Below, in pieces: positions 33,956 through 43,851 of a stretch of 64,000 bases of DNA (position 1 is its first letter; the number at the start of each line of letters is the position of its first letter). A program made the position numbers and the translations under genes. This DNA comes from Planctomycetaceae bacterium (GTDB taxonomy: Bacteria > Planctomycetota > Planctomycetia > Planctomycetales > Planctomycetaceae). The stretch lies in contig JAGQQG010000028.1 of NCBI GenBank assembly GCA_020426325.1, forward strand, positions 1 through 64,000, given 5' to 3'. The notes under the pieces were generated by a model that did no database searches, was not told the origin of the DNA, and was given only the letters and a program-made list of their open reading frames with translations.

Positions 33956-34865
33956 ATGAACCGCCAGCGTCGAGAGTGCGCCAACCAGCGTCGAGCCCTT
34001 GCTGCTGGAGGTTGATCGCGTCCGTGACACACGTGTAAGGCTCCATGCAGACAGCAGCTGTCCACGGAGGAGTGAAGACGACGAGTTCGCGAAAATCCTT
34101 CGGGAACGACTGGACCATCCTTAACCCTGCGCGAGGGTCGGTTACGCTTGTTTCAATCATATCGCCGTCGGAACGAAGATCGGTCAATACGTCATCCAGC
34201 TTGCGACCAGCGAGTGATGCTCCCTGACGCAGATCGGCCATCTTGCTGACGTCCCGACGTTCTCCTGTCGGCAGGCATTCGTCGAGGACCCACTCCTGGT
34301 GTGCTGATGCCTGGACGAGGCAGTCGTCAACGGAACTGTGCTCTCCCAGCGGCAGCTTGAAGTAGGCATGAGTGCCAAAACCCCAGGGGAGCGGCTTGTT
34401 ATCCGGATTGGTGACCGTGACATCCATCGTCAGCGCTGTCCCCTCGACGGTGTACCTCACTTCCAGGATGAAGTCACTCGGCCACAAATCGATGCGGTCA
34501 GGAGCGTCCATACTGAGTTGGAACTGCCCTGTCACAAAGTTGTTACCCTGCTCAATAACCCGCCAGGCGCGATCGAGGACAAATCCGTGTAACGTGTTCG
34601 GGTGACCTTCCGTCAAAGGCAGCTGATACTCCTGACCATCCCACGAATAACGCCCGCTACGAATACGGTTGGGAAACGGAAAAAGGAGAGGGATTCCGTC
34701 ATGACTGGGGGCACCGGCTCCCTGCTCGAACCCGTTCTCAGCGGCGATGACATCAACAGACTGTTCATCAACCTGTGCCAAAAACTGGTAACAGTTGAAA
34801 CCTCGGTCGACCGCGATCGACGCCTGCGATCCGGTCGAGTCATCACGTATGGTTATTATGCTCAT
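33918..34865 (-). CDS. Aldose 1-epimerase (galactose mutarotase-like)
   Basis: A 315-residue cytosolic protein from the ATG at 34865. The galactose-mutarotase fold is shown by FPFPNRIRSGRYSWDG, the substrate-binding His in NTLHGFVLDRAW, the catalytic His in WGFGTHAYFKLP, and the general-base Glu in CMEPYTCVTDA. It interconverts the anomers of aldoses. Neighbours give no pathway, and its 3' end overlaps the convergent MMPL gene by 38 bases. Confidence 0.9.
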   Translation of the reverse strand: MSIITIRDDSTGSQASIAVDRGFNCYQFLAQVDEQSVDVIAAENGFEQGAGAPSHDGIPLLFPFPNRIRSGRYSWDGQEYQLPLTEGHPNTLHGFVLDRAWRVIEQGNNFVTGQFQLSMDAPDRIDLWPSDFILEVRYTVEGTALTMDVTVTNPDNKPLPWGFGTHAYFKLPLGEHSSVDDCLVQASAHQEWVLDECLPTGERRDVSKMADLRQGASLAGRKLDDVLTDLRSDGDMIETSVTDPRAGLRMVQSFPKDFRELVVFTPPWTAAVCMEPYTCVTDAINLQQQGLDAGWRTLDAGGSFTTQIVIRVESV

Positions 34866-35063
34866 CACATTCGCCTTACTCGAATCAAGAGAAACTTCAG
34901 CGCGGAGATTCGCACATCAGTCGAGGTTTCTCAAGAGCACGGGTGAGATGAGAGGTTCCCAATGACGCGTACGGTTTCCCAAAGTTTGGGTGGGATGATG
35001 TCCAGTGGGACGATGACTTTTCCTGCAGATGGATGACCTGTGAGAAACTGATCAATCTTCACG

Positions 35064-38000
35064 TCACGCTGCTGCACTTTCGGTACGGAAGTGGCCGTCT
35101 TCGGAGACGTCCTCGAACTGAACGGTGAGTCGTTTGGAGACGCCCGCCTGTTCCATTGTGACGCCGTAGAGCCGGTCGGCCGCTGTCATCGTCCGTTTTC
35201 GGTGAGTGATAATGACGAACTGAGTCGACTCACGGAACTCTTTGACCACTTTCACGTAACGGTCGACGTTTGCTTCGTCGAGTGCTGCATCCACTTCGTC
35301 CAGAATGCAATAGGGACTGGGTTTGCTCTTGAACATCGCAAACAGCAGACCGACAGCAGTCATTGTCTTTTCACCGCCGCTCAGAAGCGAGATACTCCGA
35401 AGCTCCTTTCCGGGCGGACGGGCGACTATGTCAATCCCGCACTCAAGAACATCGTCCGGGTCTTCGAGGATGATGTCCCCTTCTCCACCGCCAAACAGTT
35501 TGCGATATAACTCCTGAAAGTGCACGCGGATGGACTCGAATGTTTCGAGAAACAGCCGTCGGCTCTCGACGTTGATGCGACGGATAATGTCCTCCAAAAC
35601 GGCTTTGGCCTGGACGAGGTCATCAAGTTGTGCAGCCATCTCGGTGTATCGGGATTCGATATCGTCGAGTTCATCGAGGCTTTCCGTGTTGATGGAGCCA
35701 AGGTTCTTAATCTTGCGACGAAGCTTCTCGACACGCTCTTCAACCTCTGCCCGGGCAGATTCGGCATCTTCGACGGCCTCAACTTCCGGAAGTGTCTCAT
35801 CGCTGCTGTCGTTGTCGGTCAACTCCTCGATCTCAAAATCGGAAAGCGTGTCGACGTCAAGCTGAGTTGATGCGTTGTCGCCATCATCTCGTGTCTCAAG
35901 GAGACAAGTGACCCCCTGATCGACCAGATCGGGCAGTTCGAGTTGAAACTCCTCGCGGATCTTCTCAACAAGAGATGCCATCTGATGTTTGAGATCGCGG
36001 GATTGCATCTCGAGACGATGCAGCGCATCCTTCTGTGTCCGCTGTTGTTCGCGGAGCGAGTCCTGTTGCTTCTGCCAGCGTTTTCGCGCTATCTTGCATT
36101 CGCCGAGTTCAATCCGCTGACCTCGGCTGGCTGCAGTGTGAGCTTCATCGGCCAAATAGAGTTCTGCGAGGGCAAATCGGGCCTGGAGGATTCCGCGATG
36201 CATGTCTCGTTGCTTGTTCAAAGCAGCTTTGAGTTGTGCGTCTGCCTGTCGAGTCTGCTGTTGTCGATGACGCTGATCATCCATGAGCCGCATGTGTGCT
36301 GCCTGAAGTGACGACAGGCGTTCTTCATGTTTGGCCAGTTGCAATTGCTCAGTGTTCGTCTCATCCTGCAATTGCTGAATCTGCTTCTGGACTGCACGAG
36401 CGATCTCGTCTCCCTCGCTAATTTGATGGTCGAGTTGCTCCCTCTGAAACTCCTGTTCCGAAAGAGTCTGTTCGAGATGGGCAAGCTGCGAGATCAGAGA
36501 CTCGGACTGACTTGCCAGTCGTGACTGCTCTGCCCGCCCGGTATCGATCTCAGCTTGCAGGCGTCCACACTCCGCAGCCTGTGATGCGTGTTCGGACTTA
36601 CGAATGGCGAGCAGTTCCATACGATCGTTCAGATCGCTTTGCAAGGCCTGCAACTCGCCATCGGACTCCATCAGAGAGGCGTCCAATTCGGTCAGACGTT
36701 GCTCTTCCGTCGCAATTCGGGAGCTGAGCATCTGCAACTCGGTGCGCAGGTGCCTCAGTTCGGTCTTGCGTGAAATGACGGCTGTCTCATTGGGGGCCGT
36801 GCCGACAAACAATGTGCCATCAGCCTCCAGAAGCTCACCCTGGAGAGTGACAAATCGACACCCGACTCCGTCCGCAGCATGCAGGGAAAACGCTGTGTCG
36901 AGTGTTTCGACAATCCACGTATCCGCCAAAAGCCGCTCAGCGAGTCCGCCAACTTCACAATGCGTCACCAGTTGATCTGCCCGGCGGAGCACTCCCTGAC
37001 AGCTGCTCAGATCTCTGGCCGGCGCGACTCGCGTCCCTGGGCGTTTCAATTCCAGGAAGCCGGCTCGGCCCGTCAAATCGGAAATCGAATTGTTGAGGAA
37101 GTCAACCAGAGGTGCGAGTCTGTCAATCACGAGCAATTGTACTCGTGCTCCCAGCGCGACCTCCAAAAGTGGAGCATCATCCAGTTCCGTTTCGAGAAGT
37201 TGCCCGACGTTCCCACGGATCAGGTTCCAGGGATGCTTTCGAGACTCGGCGACTCGGCGCAGAATGTCGCGAACACCCGCGTTCAGTCCTTCCTGTCGCT
37301 CTTCCAGATCCTCTAAGAGATGGCGACGGGCAAGCTTGGCACTGCGTTCCTCACGCCACAGGGCAATCTGTCGCTCAATGGCGTTGTGATCGCCGCGGAG
37401 CCGACGTCGTTCGCGCTGTGCCTGTTCGATGCGTTCCTGCGCTTCGGCAACGACCTGTTGGGTTTGTTGCAGTGCCTGCTTTCGCTCGGCCAGTTCTTCG
37501 CGGGCTTCTGCAAGAGCAGTGCCGAGCATCTGCAATCGTGCGGTGAGTTCGTTGTCTTGCTCATTGAGGGTCTCCTGGCGGGACTGAATCGCATCCACCT
37601 CCCGCAGGTGTCGGTCATGCGCCTTCTGGAGTTGCTCGCGATCACTCCGCTGTTTGTCGATCCCATGTTGTGCATTTTGAAGACTCTCCCGCATTTGCTC
37701 GATTCGCTGCTCGCGGTCTTCGAGAGCCTGTTGCTGTTCGGCAAAGTCACCCTGAAAACGGGTGAGTCGTCCGCTGCTTTCCTCAAGTTCGTTTGCAACC
37801 GCCTGGACTTGCGATCGCAACACGTGTCGCTGGTGACGTAACCGTTCGATCTCCGCCGCGAGTTCGTTTTGCTGTGTCGTCAGGTGACGAATCGTGGATT
37901 CATGCTTCGCGATCTCCTCTCGCCCTGAACTCCTCCTCCGCTCCATCTTGCGGACAGCATCATCCAATTGCGAAACTGTGATGTCGATGTCGCTGAGTTG

Positions 38001-38798
38001 CTGGTCAAGATCTGTCAGTTGCGCATCTGTCGCGGTCAACTGAGCGGAGAGCGTTTCCGACTGTTGTGTGTATTCTTCGAGTTGTTCTGCCGATCGGCGA
38101 TAGTCATCCGCTGCGAGGCCGGTCCACAGTTCGCGGAGTTCGGTCGTCAGTTCGCGGTACTTGGCCGCTTTGGAGGCCTGCGAACGTGTTGCGTTCACTC
38201 GCGATTCGAGCTGCTCGACAATGTCTTTGAGTCGAAGCAGGTTCTGGTCGACACGTTCGAGACGTCGCTGTGCTTCGACCTTGCGTGCTTTATATCGGCT
38301 GATGCCAGCCGCCTCCTCGAAGACGAGTCGACGTGCAGTGGGGTTGGCTTGCAGGATCTGGTCAACTCGCCCTTGTTCGATGATGCTGTAGGCAGCCGTC
38401 CCTGCACCGGTTCCCATGAACATCTCGCGGATGTCCTTGAGTCGCACGGCTGAGCGATTGAGCAGGTATTCGGAGTCGCCGCTGGCATACAACCGACGTC
38501 CGATCTGGACTTCGGCTGCGTCGATCGGCAGCAGTTTGTTTGAGTTGTCGAAGGTCAGCGTTGCTTCTGCAAATGCACTTCCCTTGCGACCGGCTGAACC
38601 GTTGAAGATGACATCCGACATCTCCTTGCCTCGGAGACTCTTGGCAGACTGATCTCCGAGAATCCACTTCAAGGCATCGACGACGTTGCTCTTGCCTGAA
38701 CCGTTGGGGCCGACGACGCAGGTAATTCCCTCAGCGAAGTCGAACGTCGTTCGATCGGCGAAGCTCTTGAAGCCGAACAGTTCGAGGGATTTGAGCAT
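35064..38798 (-). CDS. smc: Chromosome segregation ATPase SMC
   Basis: A 1244-residue protein with the full SMC layout: Walker A GPNGSGKS (30-37) in an N-terminal head that starts [17 protein letters not shown], the R-loop and [12 protein letters not shown], a long coiled coil, a hinge (about 510-650, with GVRDILRR and GNVGQLLE), and a second coil. The C-terminal head has the ABC signature LLSGGEKTM and Walker [16 protein letters not shown]. An acidic insertion near residues 985-1025 lies in the second coil. It forms the condensin ring with ScpA and ScpB, neither of which is in this window. Confidence 0.97.
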   Translation of the reverse strand: MLKSLELFGFKSFADRTTFDFAEGITCVVGPNGSGKSNVVDALKWILGDQSAKSLRGKEMSDVIFNGSAGRKGSAFAEATLTFDNSNKLLPIDAAEVQIGRRLYASGDSEYLLNRSAVRLKDIREMFMGTGAGTAAYSIIEQGRVDQILQANPTARRLVFEEAAGISRYKARKVEAQRRLERVDQNLLRLKDIVEQLESRVNATRSQASKAAKYRELTTELRELWTGLAADDYRRSAEQLEEYTQQSETLSAQLTATDAQLTDLDQQLSDIDITVSQLDDAVRKMERRRSSGREEIAKHESTIRHLTTQQNELAAEIERLRHQRHVLRSQVQAVANELEESSGRLTRFQGDFAEQQQALEDREQRIEQMRESLQNAQHGIDKQRSDREQLQKAHDRHLREVDAIQSRQETLNEQDNELTARLQMLGTALAEAREELAERKQALQQTQQVVAEAQERIEQAQRERRRLRGDHNAIERQIALWREERSAKLARRHLLEDLEERQEGLNAGVRDILRRVAESRKHPWNLIRGNVGQLLETELDDAPLLEVALGARVQLLVIDRLAPLVDFLNNSISDLTGRAGFLELKRPGTRVAPARDLSSCQGVLRRADQLVTHCEVGGLAERLLADTWIVETLDTAFSLHAADGVGCRFVTLQGELLEADGTLFVGTAPNETAVISRKTELRHLRTELQMLSSRIATEEQRLTELDASLMESDGELQALQSDLNDRMELLAIRKSEHASQAAECGRLQAEIDTGRAEQSRLASQSESLISQLAHLEQTLSEQEFQREQLDHQISEGDEIARAVQKQIQQLQDETNTEQLQLAKHEERLSSLQAAHMRLMDDQRHRQQQTRQADAQLKAALNKQRDMHRGILQARFALAELYLADEAHTAASRGQRIELGECKIARKRWQKQQDSLREQQRTQKDALHRLEMQSRDLKHQMASLVEKIREEFQLELPDLVDQGVTCLLETRDDGDNASTQLDVDTLSDFEIEELTDNDSSDETLPEVEAVEDAESARAEVEERVEKLRRKIKNLGSINTESLDELDDIESRYTEMAAQLDDLVQAKAVLEDIIRRINVESRRLFLETFESIRVHFQELYRKLFGGGEGDIILEDPDDVLECGIDIVARPPGKELRSISLLSGGEKTMTAVGLLFAMFKSKPSPYCILDEVDAALDEANVDRYVKVVKEFRESTQFVIITHRKRTMTAADRLYGVTMEQAGVSKRLTVQFEDVSEDGHFRTESAAA

Positions 38799-38898
38799 GG
38801 GGGGACACAGCGGACGGAGCAGTCATCAACACGGCAGTGAACGCCAAAAAGCGATGGCAGCGCATGTCTGCGCTGTCATCGCCGTGAGCACAGAGTGA

Positions 38899-40848
38899 TC
38901 ATTTGTCATAGGCTGACACCGCTGAGAGGAATGACCGTTTCAATGAACGACCCTCGGTTGATGCAGACTCTCCCTCTTTTTCCGGTGTCGATTCGACCGA
39001 TGCGGAAGTTTGCTTGATGAGCGAGGCTGGTTCAGAAGATGCTTTCGAATCCGATCTCTGAGTTGGAAGCTGGTCTTCGTCGACATCATCTGATTCAGTT
39101 TGTGGGAACATGTTCGGGCTCATGTTCTGATGTCCAACACGGGCAGCTTTACTTTGGGTCAACTGATCTGGAGCGTTTCGAATAAAATTCCTGCCAGCCT
39201 GAGGCAGGGCGTCAATCGCGATCGTACCTGGCAGATTGTGCTGATGCTCGGCCTGCACGAGCATCTGAACGACGTCAGGATAGCTGGCTCCCAGGTTGAC
39301 GACTGTGCGAATGACTTCAGCAATCTCAGTCGAGACCTCCACACGGCGGTCCGGTTCACCGGGCTCGTAGCGGCTAACAACCACATGGTCCTGACCGACT
39401 TGTGAGGTGACCCAAATGTGCTTGCCTGCATTGATCGCCAGCGGTGCTGAAAACAGTTGATCATCTCCAAACAAGACGAGTTCCGCCTTTTTGCGAGTGG
39501 TCAAATGGATTAATGGGCTGGCTTCCGTGGGAAGGACGTGCATCATGAATTGCTCGTTCATGTCCTCTCCACGGATCGAGGGATCATTCGGATTGAGTGT
39601 CGTCAGAGTTCGGAAGGCACCGTAGCGTGTTTCGGTGCTCGGGTGATCCAGCAAGTCCATCAAGGGAGCATAGGCCTCTCCACCATCCAACGCAGCCATG
39701 GCAGCAAAGGCAAACACTCGGAACGCTCGCTCTTTGTCAGCGGCTTCGACCAGAACAGGGACCCCATCATCGACGCCCAGGTATGCCAGAGCAACGGCCG
39801 CATGGAAGCGAGCCTCAAGTGTCGGTGCGGTCAAACCTTCTTTGAGAACGCCAATGGCATCACGGCCGATGGCTTCCAGCTGGATGGCTGCTCTTTCTGC
39901 GGTCGGTCCCTGCAGGAGTTCGTCTTTCAGACGCTGCATGCGAAGCTGTCGTTCGACCTTGGTCTCGTTGAATGCGATGTTGCGTACAACTTCCAGATAT
40001 CGGGCATCATTTTCCTTGTAGCTTGGATGAATTTCGAGATCGATGCGTGAGTCAGCGACGAATTTTGCCAGTGGACGCCGGATGCCGTACTCGTCGTAAT
40101 CATGGAAGCGTTCACCAATTCGCTGGGTGATCCGGTTCGCCATGCGGACACTCCGGTAGTCGTCCCTGAGGTGGATGGACAGTGGTTTCGCTTCACGCAG
40201 GCAAACAGCTCCGGCAGGGATCGATCCACGCATGAGGTTGCTCACTTTAGACTCGTCATCGGATTCGGATGCAGAGATGAGGATGGGACCTTCCGCGCGG
40301 GCGAGTACGTGACCGGACATCACACCACGGCCGGGTACGATTGTTTTTTCAACAAGATCACATTTCATCAACCAGCCACCGGCAAGGCTTGTCGCTTCTG
40401 TCCCTTCCGGCAACCGGACCTGAACGTCGATCGTTTCGCCCTCGTCCTTCAGTACAGGCAGGTAGGCCGTTACAATCACGAGTGCAGTATAGGGTGACCG
40501 CAGAATCGAATTTGGATTGTCGATCTGTCTCCGACGCATCTCATCGAGTAGAGCCTTTCGCTCCTCAGTGCTGGCGGAGTCGCCTCCTGTGCCATCGAGA
40601 TTCGTGACGAGTCCCACTCCCTGGAGTGGAACCAGCCTGTTCCCACTGATCGTGGTGTAGTCACCGACGAGCGATCGCTTGCCGGCCGCGCGTTCTTCCC
40701 TGAGAACGCGAGTCAGCGAGTCCTCCTCCTGCTCATCCTCAGGACTCTGCAGGCGAAACATGTTCATCTCCTGGCAGCCGACCAGACCGCCCAACAGGAG
40801 ACAGAACAGCAGAGAACGCAATCGAATGTTTTGTGAGAACATGTGCAT
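38899..40848 (-). CDS. Lipoprotein with FlgI-like domain and HEAT-type repeats
   Basis: A 649-residue protein; the start at 40848 is chosen because AAGG lies six bases upstream (40854 and 40842 are alternatives). The signal has lipobox LVGC with Cys25. Residues about 70-320 resemble the flagellar P-ring protein FlgI: GVGLVTNLDGTGG, SPYTALVIVTAYLPVLKDEGETIDVQV and SLAGGWLMKCDL. The centre (about 340-440) reads as HEAT-like helical repeats (ARFHAAVALAYLGVDDGVPVLVEAADK, FAAMAALDGGEAYAPLMDLL). A later conserved segment has VVNLGASYPDVVQMLVQAEHQHNLPGTIAIDALP, followed by a Ser/Glu-rich tail. No flagellar genes are nearby, and FlgI itself lacks a lipobox and HEAT repeats, so this is not a simple P-ring protein. 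Confidence 0.85.
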   Translation of the reverse strand: MHMFSQNIRLRSLLFCLLLGGLVGCQEMNMFRLQSPEDEQEEDSLTRVLREERAAGKRSLVGDYTTISGNRLVPLQGVGLVTNLDGTGGDSASTEERKALLDEMRRRQIDNPNSILRSPYTALVIVTAYLPVLKDEGETIDVQVRLPEGTEATSLAGGWLMKCDLVEKTIVPGRGVMSGHVLARAEGPILISASESDDESKVSNLMRGSIPAGAVCLREAKPLSIHLRDDYRSVRMANRITQRIGERFHDYDEYGIRRPLAKFVADSRIDLEIHPSYKENDARYLEVVRNIAFNETKVERQLRMQRLKDELLQGPTAERAAIQLEAIGRDAIGVLKEGLTAPTLEARFHAAVALAYLGVDDGVPVLVEAADKERAFRVFAFAAMAALDGGEAYAPLMDLLDHPSTETRYGAFRTLTTLNPNDPSIRGEDMNEQFMMHVLPTEASPLIHLTTRKKAELVLFGDDQLFSAPLAINAGKHIWVTSQVGQDHVVVSRYEPGEPDRRVEVSTEIAEVIRTVVNLGASYPDVVQMLVQAEHQHNLPGTIAIDALPQAGRNFIRNAPDQLTQSKAARVGHQNMSPNMFPQTESDDVDEDQLPTQRSDSKASSEPASLIKQTSASVESTPEKEGESASTEGRSLKRSFLSAVSAYDK

Positions 40849-41129
40849 CGACATCCTTGGCGAAGCAAACGCAAGTCCCTGAATCGGTATCCGGACCATG
40901 ACGCATGAGAGACGCAATGGGCGACTCTCGAACGCCGGGACCAAGGCCGACTGAGGAAATGTCTTCTGGGGATTTCAAGTTGAGAGAGAGGGGGCGGAGA
41001 ATATGACCCGCCTTTTGCGAAGGTCAAGAGGCGACCTTGGAGAGTGTCTGATTTGGCGAAAGAGCCGCAGATTCAGCCGATTCTCAACTCAACATACGGC
41101 AGAATGTGCCGGAATTGCTGCTTTGAAAT

Positions 41130-41357
41130 CTACTGCAGTCGACAACAGTGTGGGCTACACGGAGGAGCGTCAGAAGGCGGGCATGAGGAGGCAATTGGCA
41201 GATTTCCGGAGCCTGCAGTGACTCGACCGGCAGCGACACTCATCAGCTTCTCAACCTTGGAAGACTCACAATGCGGACATTCCGGTTGCTCGCCCTGACG
41301 CACGAGTTCCTCAAATTGAGCCTCGCAGTTTTCGCATCGGAATTCAAACAAAGGCAT
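41130..41357 (-). CDS. FmdB-family zinc ribbon protein
   Basis: A 75-residue protein from the ATG at 41357 (MPLFEFRCENC). The four ribbon cysteines are Cys8, Cys11, Cys27 and Cys30, spaced C-x2-C-x15-C-x2-C as in FmdB. The tail has more cysteines (PPCSPHCC), perhaps also metal-binding. FmdB was named as a putative regulator of formamidase genes; most copies have no known role. It lies downstream of the sigma/anti-sigma pair on the same strand, separated by a hairpin. Confidence 0.9.
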   Translation of the reverse strand: MPLFEFRCENCEAQFEELVRQGEQPECPHCESSKVEKLMSVAAGRVTAGSGNLPIASSCPPSDAPPCSPHCCRLQ

Positions 41358-41384
41358 CGAATTGCTCCAACCTGGAAATGCAAG

Positions 41385-41409
41385 AGCCGCACATCTGAAA
41401 TGTGCGGCT
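41385..41409 (-). terminator. Hairpin between anti-sigma and fmdB-like genes
   Basis: AGCCGCACAT / ATGTGCGGCT, a perfect 10-bp stem with a 5-base loop. It is 48 bases after the anti-sigma stop and 28 bases before the FmdB start. On the minus strand the bases that follow (CTTGCATTTCC) are only weakly T-rich, so it may be a partial terminator or attenuator. Confidence 0.5.
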
Positions 41410-41456
41410 AACATAATCTTCGCATCGCATCATGATGCATGTAGGTGAATTGCAAC

Positions 41457-42011
41457 TCAATAGTCAAGTACCGGATACCGTTGCATCAGTTCACGCTGTT
41501 TCTTCAAATTGAGATCGTCATCACCCGCATTTCGCATTTCGAAGGGTTTCTGTTCTGACGTCGAGGGAACCGATGGCAGCGACATGCGAGGTCCCTCGGT
41601 CAGCATGGGATTGGGGACAAGCACCCCTGTCCCTCTAATTGTTGTCTGATGTGGCGCCTGGGGCTGCTGATTGACGACCAGCAACAGGATGCAGCAGGCA
41701 GCCGTCATGGCAATCATCGGAGCCCAACCGGTGAAACGGTTTGGATTTGATCGAGGTGAGACACGATGAGCCGAGTGACTGATCCGGGTGGCAAGTTCGG
41801 GCCACAGGCTATCACTGGAGACATAGGTCGCAGGCCGGTCCGCCCGCTCCAGCAGAGAAAGTGTGCTCTTCATCTGCCGATAGTGAGTACGACAGTCTGG
41901 ACAAGTGGTAATGTGGCGACGGACGGCTTCCTTCTCGGATGCATCATCCAGGTCGTGACCGACCCACAAGGCAATATCGTGTTGAGCCTGTTTGCAGTTC
42001 ATGGCTGTCAT
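41457..42011 (-). CDS. Zinc-finger (zf-HC2) anti-sigma factor
   Basis: A 184-residue protein from the ATG at 42011. Residues 1-45 carry the ZAS motif HxxxCxxC (His33, Cys37, Cys40), with an extra Cys6 in MNCKQAQ. A membrane helix follows at about residues 92-114 (WAPMIAMTAACCILLLVV). The short periplasmic tail ends in LMQRYPVLDY. ZAS-domain proteins hold ECF sigma factors inactive at the membrane until a signal leads to release. It is directly downstream of the sigma gene, which supports a cognate pair. Confidence 0.9.
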   Translation of the reverse strand: MTAMNCKQAQHDIALWVGHDLDDASEKEAVRRHITTCPDCRTHYRQMKSTLSLLERADRPATYVSSDSLWPELATRISHSAHRVSPRSNPNRFTGWAPMIAMTAACCILLLVVNQQPQAPHQTTIRGTGVLVPNPMLTEGPRMSLPSVPSTSEQKPFEMRNAGDDDLNLKKQRELMQRYPVLDY

Positions 42012-42066
42012 CAAAGTTGAGGGTGACCGATGGCAAATCGCGTCAGGAAGATTAGGCAGGATAAAT

Positions 42067-42708
42067 TCACAACTTGGTTGAAACAGGGTGGGATTCCGTG
42101 AGGGTGTTATTCTGTTGCCGACGCTCCCAGAGTTCCTGAAAACGGTTTCGTGCCTCTGCCAGTCGCCAGCGAATGGTCGCTTCCTTACGGTTGAGGATCG
42201 CAGCGATCTCGGACGTTGAAAAGTTCTCCAAATCTCTCAGGACCAGGACCGTACGGTACTTCTCCGGGATTTCTTCAATGACCGTATGCACTTCCTGATG
42301 TAGGTCACGTGTTTCTCGGGGGTCGGGCATGCCGGGATCTGGCCAGCGATCCTGCTTGTTCTCGCTAAATAGCGACATCAGCCCCCGGCGCTTCTTCTTT
42401 CTCAGGTGATCAAGTGTCAGATTGACCCCGATCCGAAACAACCAGGGGCCAAATCGTCGGGATGTATCAAACTGTTCCAATCGCTCATAGACACGGAGGA
42501 ACGTTTCCTGCGCCAAGTCTTCCGCGAGCACTTCATCACGAACAAACCGCAGAATGACCCGCAGCAGGCGTCGCTCGTATCGCTGAACCAACTCTCCGAA
42601 CGCCTCTTGATTGCCACGCCGAGCTTCATCGACTAGCCGAGCGTCGCTCAATGGGGACGTCGACTTAAGGTCTTTTTGTGTATCAAGTTGCTGCTGACTT
42701 GCCGACAT
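42067..42708 (-). CDS. ECF-family RNA polymerase sigma factor
   Basis: A 213-residue sigma-70-family protein from the ATG at 42708, with a strong GAGGAG upstream. Region 2 shows AFGELVQRYERRLLRVILRFV, DLAQETFLRVYERLEQFD and GPWLFRIGVNLTLDHLRKKKRR. Region 4 shows EEIPEKYRTVLVLRDLENFSTSEIAAILN. No region 1.1 or 3 is present. It directs transcription of its own regulon, and its partner is the anti-sigma gene 56 bases downstream. The spacing and order suggest an autoregulated pair. Confidence 0.95.
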   Translation of the reverse strand: MSASQQQLDTQKDLKSTSPLSDARLVDEARRGNQEAFGELVQRYERRLLRVILRFVRDEVLAEDLAQETFLRVYERLEQFDTSRRFGPWLFRIGVNLTLDHLRKKKRRGLMSLFSENKQDRWPDPGMPDPRETRDLHQEVHTVIEEIPEKYRTVLVLRDLENFSTSEIAAILNRKEATIRWRLAEARNRFQELWERRQQNNTLTESHPVSTKL

Positions 42709-43326
42709 CGGCTCCTCATGTTTCGCAGAGTCCAAAGTGGAGTCCCCTCACTGCTCAATCTCATTTACGTTGCATCCTAACAGTTCGTTGGAGGAACTCA
42801 CCAATTTTCTTGCTGACTGGTGAATTCGGCAGGGAGAATCCGCCATTTGCACCGAGACTGCGGAGCTGCATCTCGAACGTTTTCTCAGTTGAATGCACTG
42901 ATCAGGAATCGGCCACCTTGACCAAACGATCACACCGAAGCCGTTCAATGAAGTGCTCTCACATGTCCCTTACAACGGCACACATCTCCCAGAAATTGCC
43001 GAAAAGCAGCCTCGTTCTCCGAGAGTCGTGTGGCAAGAGATGGAGAGGTCATGGTCAGGACACGGTTTCCTAACTCGATGCAAAGAGCACGGTTGCGGCA
43101 GTGACTTCATCACTGACGATCGCATGCCGACAAGATTCGGTCGCGGAATTTGTGTTGGCTCGCCGATCTAAGGCATGAGAGGCATGTGGTCTGAATGTGT
43201 TCTCTCTCGGGACCTGGAGTCTCCTTGCGAAACGACAGTTCTTGCCGTCACGACGCGATGCGGCGTGTCAGCCGGGGCGAATCAGACACCCCTCTTGATT
43301 CTCGATCACTCTGACAATTTGTTGCC
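42709..43326. other. 618-base intergenic region with no gene found
   Basis: This is the longest gene-free stretch of the window, between the divergent sigma factor and the TIGR03546-like gene. All frames give only short, biased peptides without family features. A partial dyad (CTCACCAA with TGGTGAAT near 42797-42823) is the only structure seen. A degraded gene or an unrecognised RNA cannot be excluded. Confidence 0.5.
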
Positions 43327-43836
43327 ATGTTCATAAAGCCATTTCGCATGGCCGCTCAGGCCTTTGCGCTCAAGATGTCTCCCCGCCGGATGGCGGCCGG
43401 GCTCGCGATCGGAACCGCTGCGGGGATGGTCCCGAAAGGGAACCTGACAGCCATTGTGCTGATGACAGTATTGTGTGCTCTGCAGGTGAATCTGGCAGCG
43501 GGACTGTTGGCAGTGCTGGTTGTGTCATTTGTCGCATCACTGGCTGACCCGTTGTTCCACGAGATTGGCTACGCAGTCCTGACAGCTGAGAGTCTGCAAT
43601 CCACTTGGATCTGGTTCTTCAATCAGCCACTTGCAGCCTGGACCGATCTGAACAATACCGTCGTCATGGGCAGTCTGATTGTCGGACTGATCTCGATCTA
43701 TCCGGTGTACCGCGCTACGCGACCGGTCTGTGAACGATACGCGCCGGTGATCTCGGAACGTGTCCGCAAGTGGAAGGTCGTCATGTGGCTCGCGGGAGCT
43801 TCGGTAACCGACCGTCTCTCAGCGGCAGCAGAATGA
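43327..43836 (+). CDS. DUF2062-like membrane protein (TIGR03546 type)
   Basis: A 169-residue protein with about four hydrophobic helices (~22-40, 44-72, 88-100, 114-130). The N-terminal region KMSPRRMAAGLAIGTAAGMVPKGNLTAIVL matches the DUF2062 pattern. The partner directly downstream (gap 15 bases) fits TIGR03545, and the two families are described as a conserved pair. Function is unknown; with an AsmA-like partner, an envelope role is plausible. Confidence 0.8.
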   Translation: MFIKPFRMAAQAFALKMSPRRMAAGLAIGTAAGMVPKGNLTAIVLMTVLCALQVNLAAGLLAVLVVSFVASLADPLFHEIGYAVLTAESLQSTWIWFFNQPLAAWTDLNNTVVMGSLIVGLISIYPVYRATRPVCERYAPVISERVRKWKVVMWLAGASVTDRLSAAAE

Positions 43837-43851
43837 GGTTTGGAGTCAATC

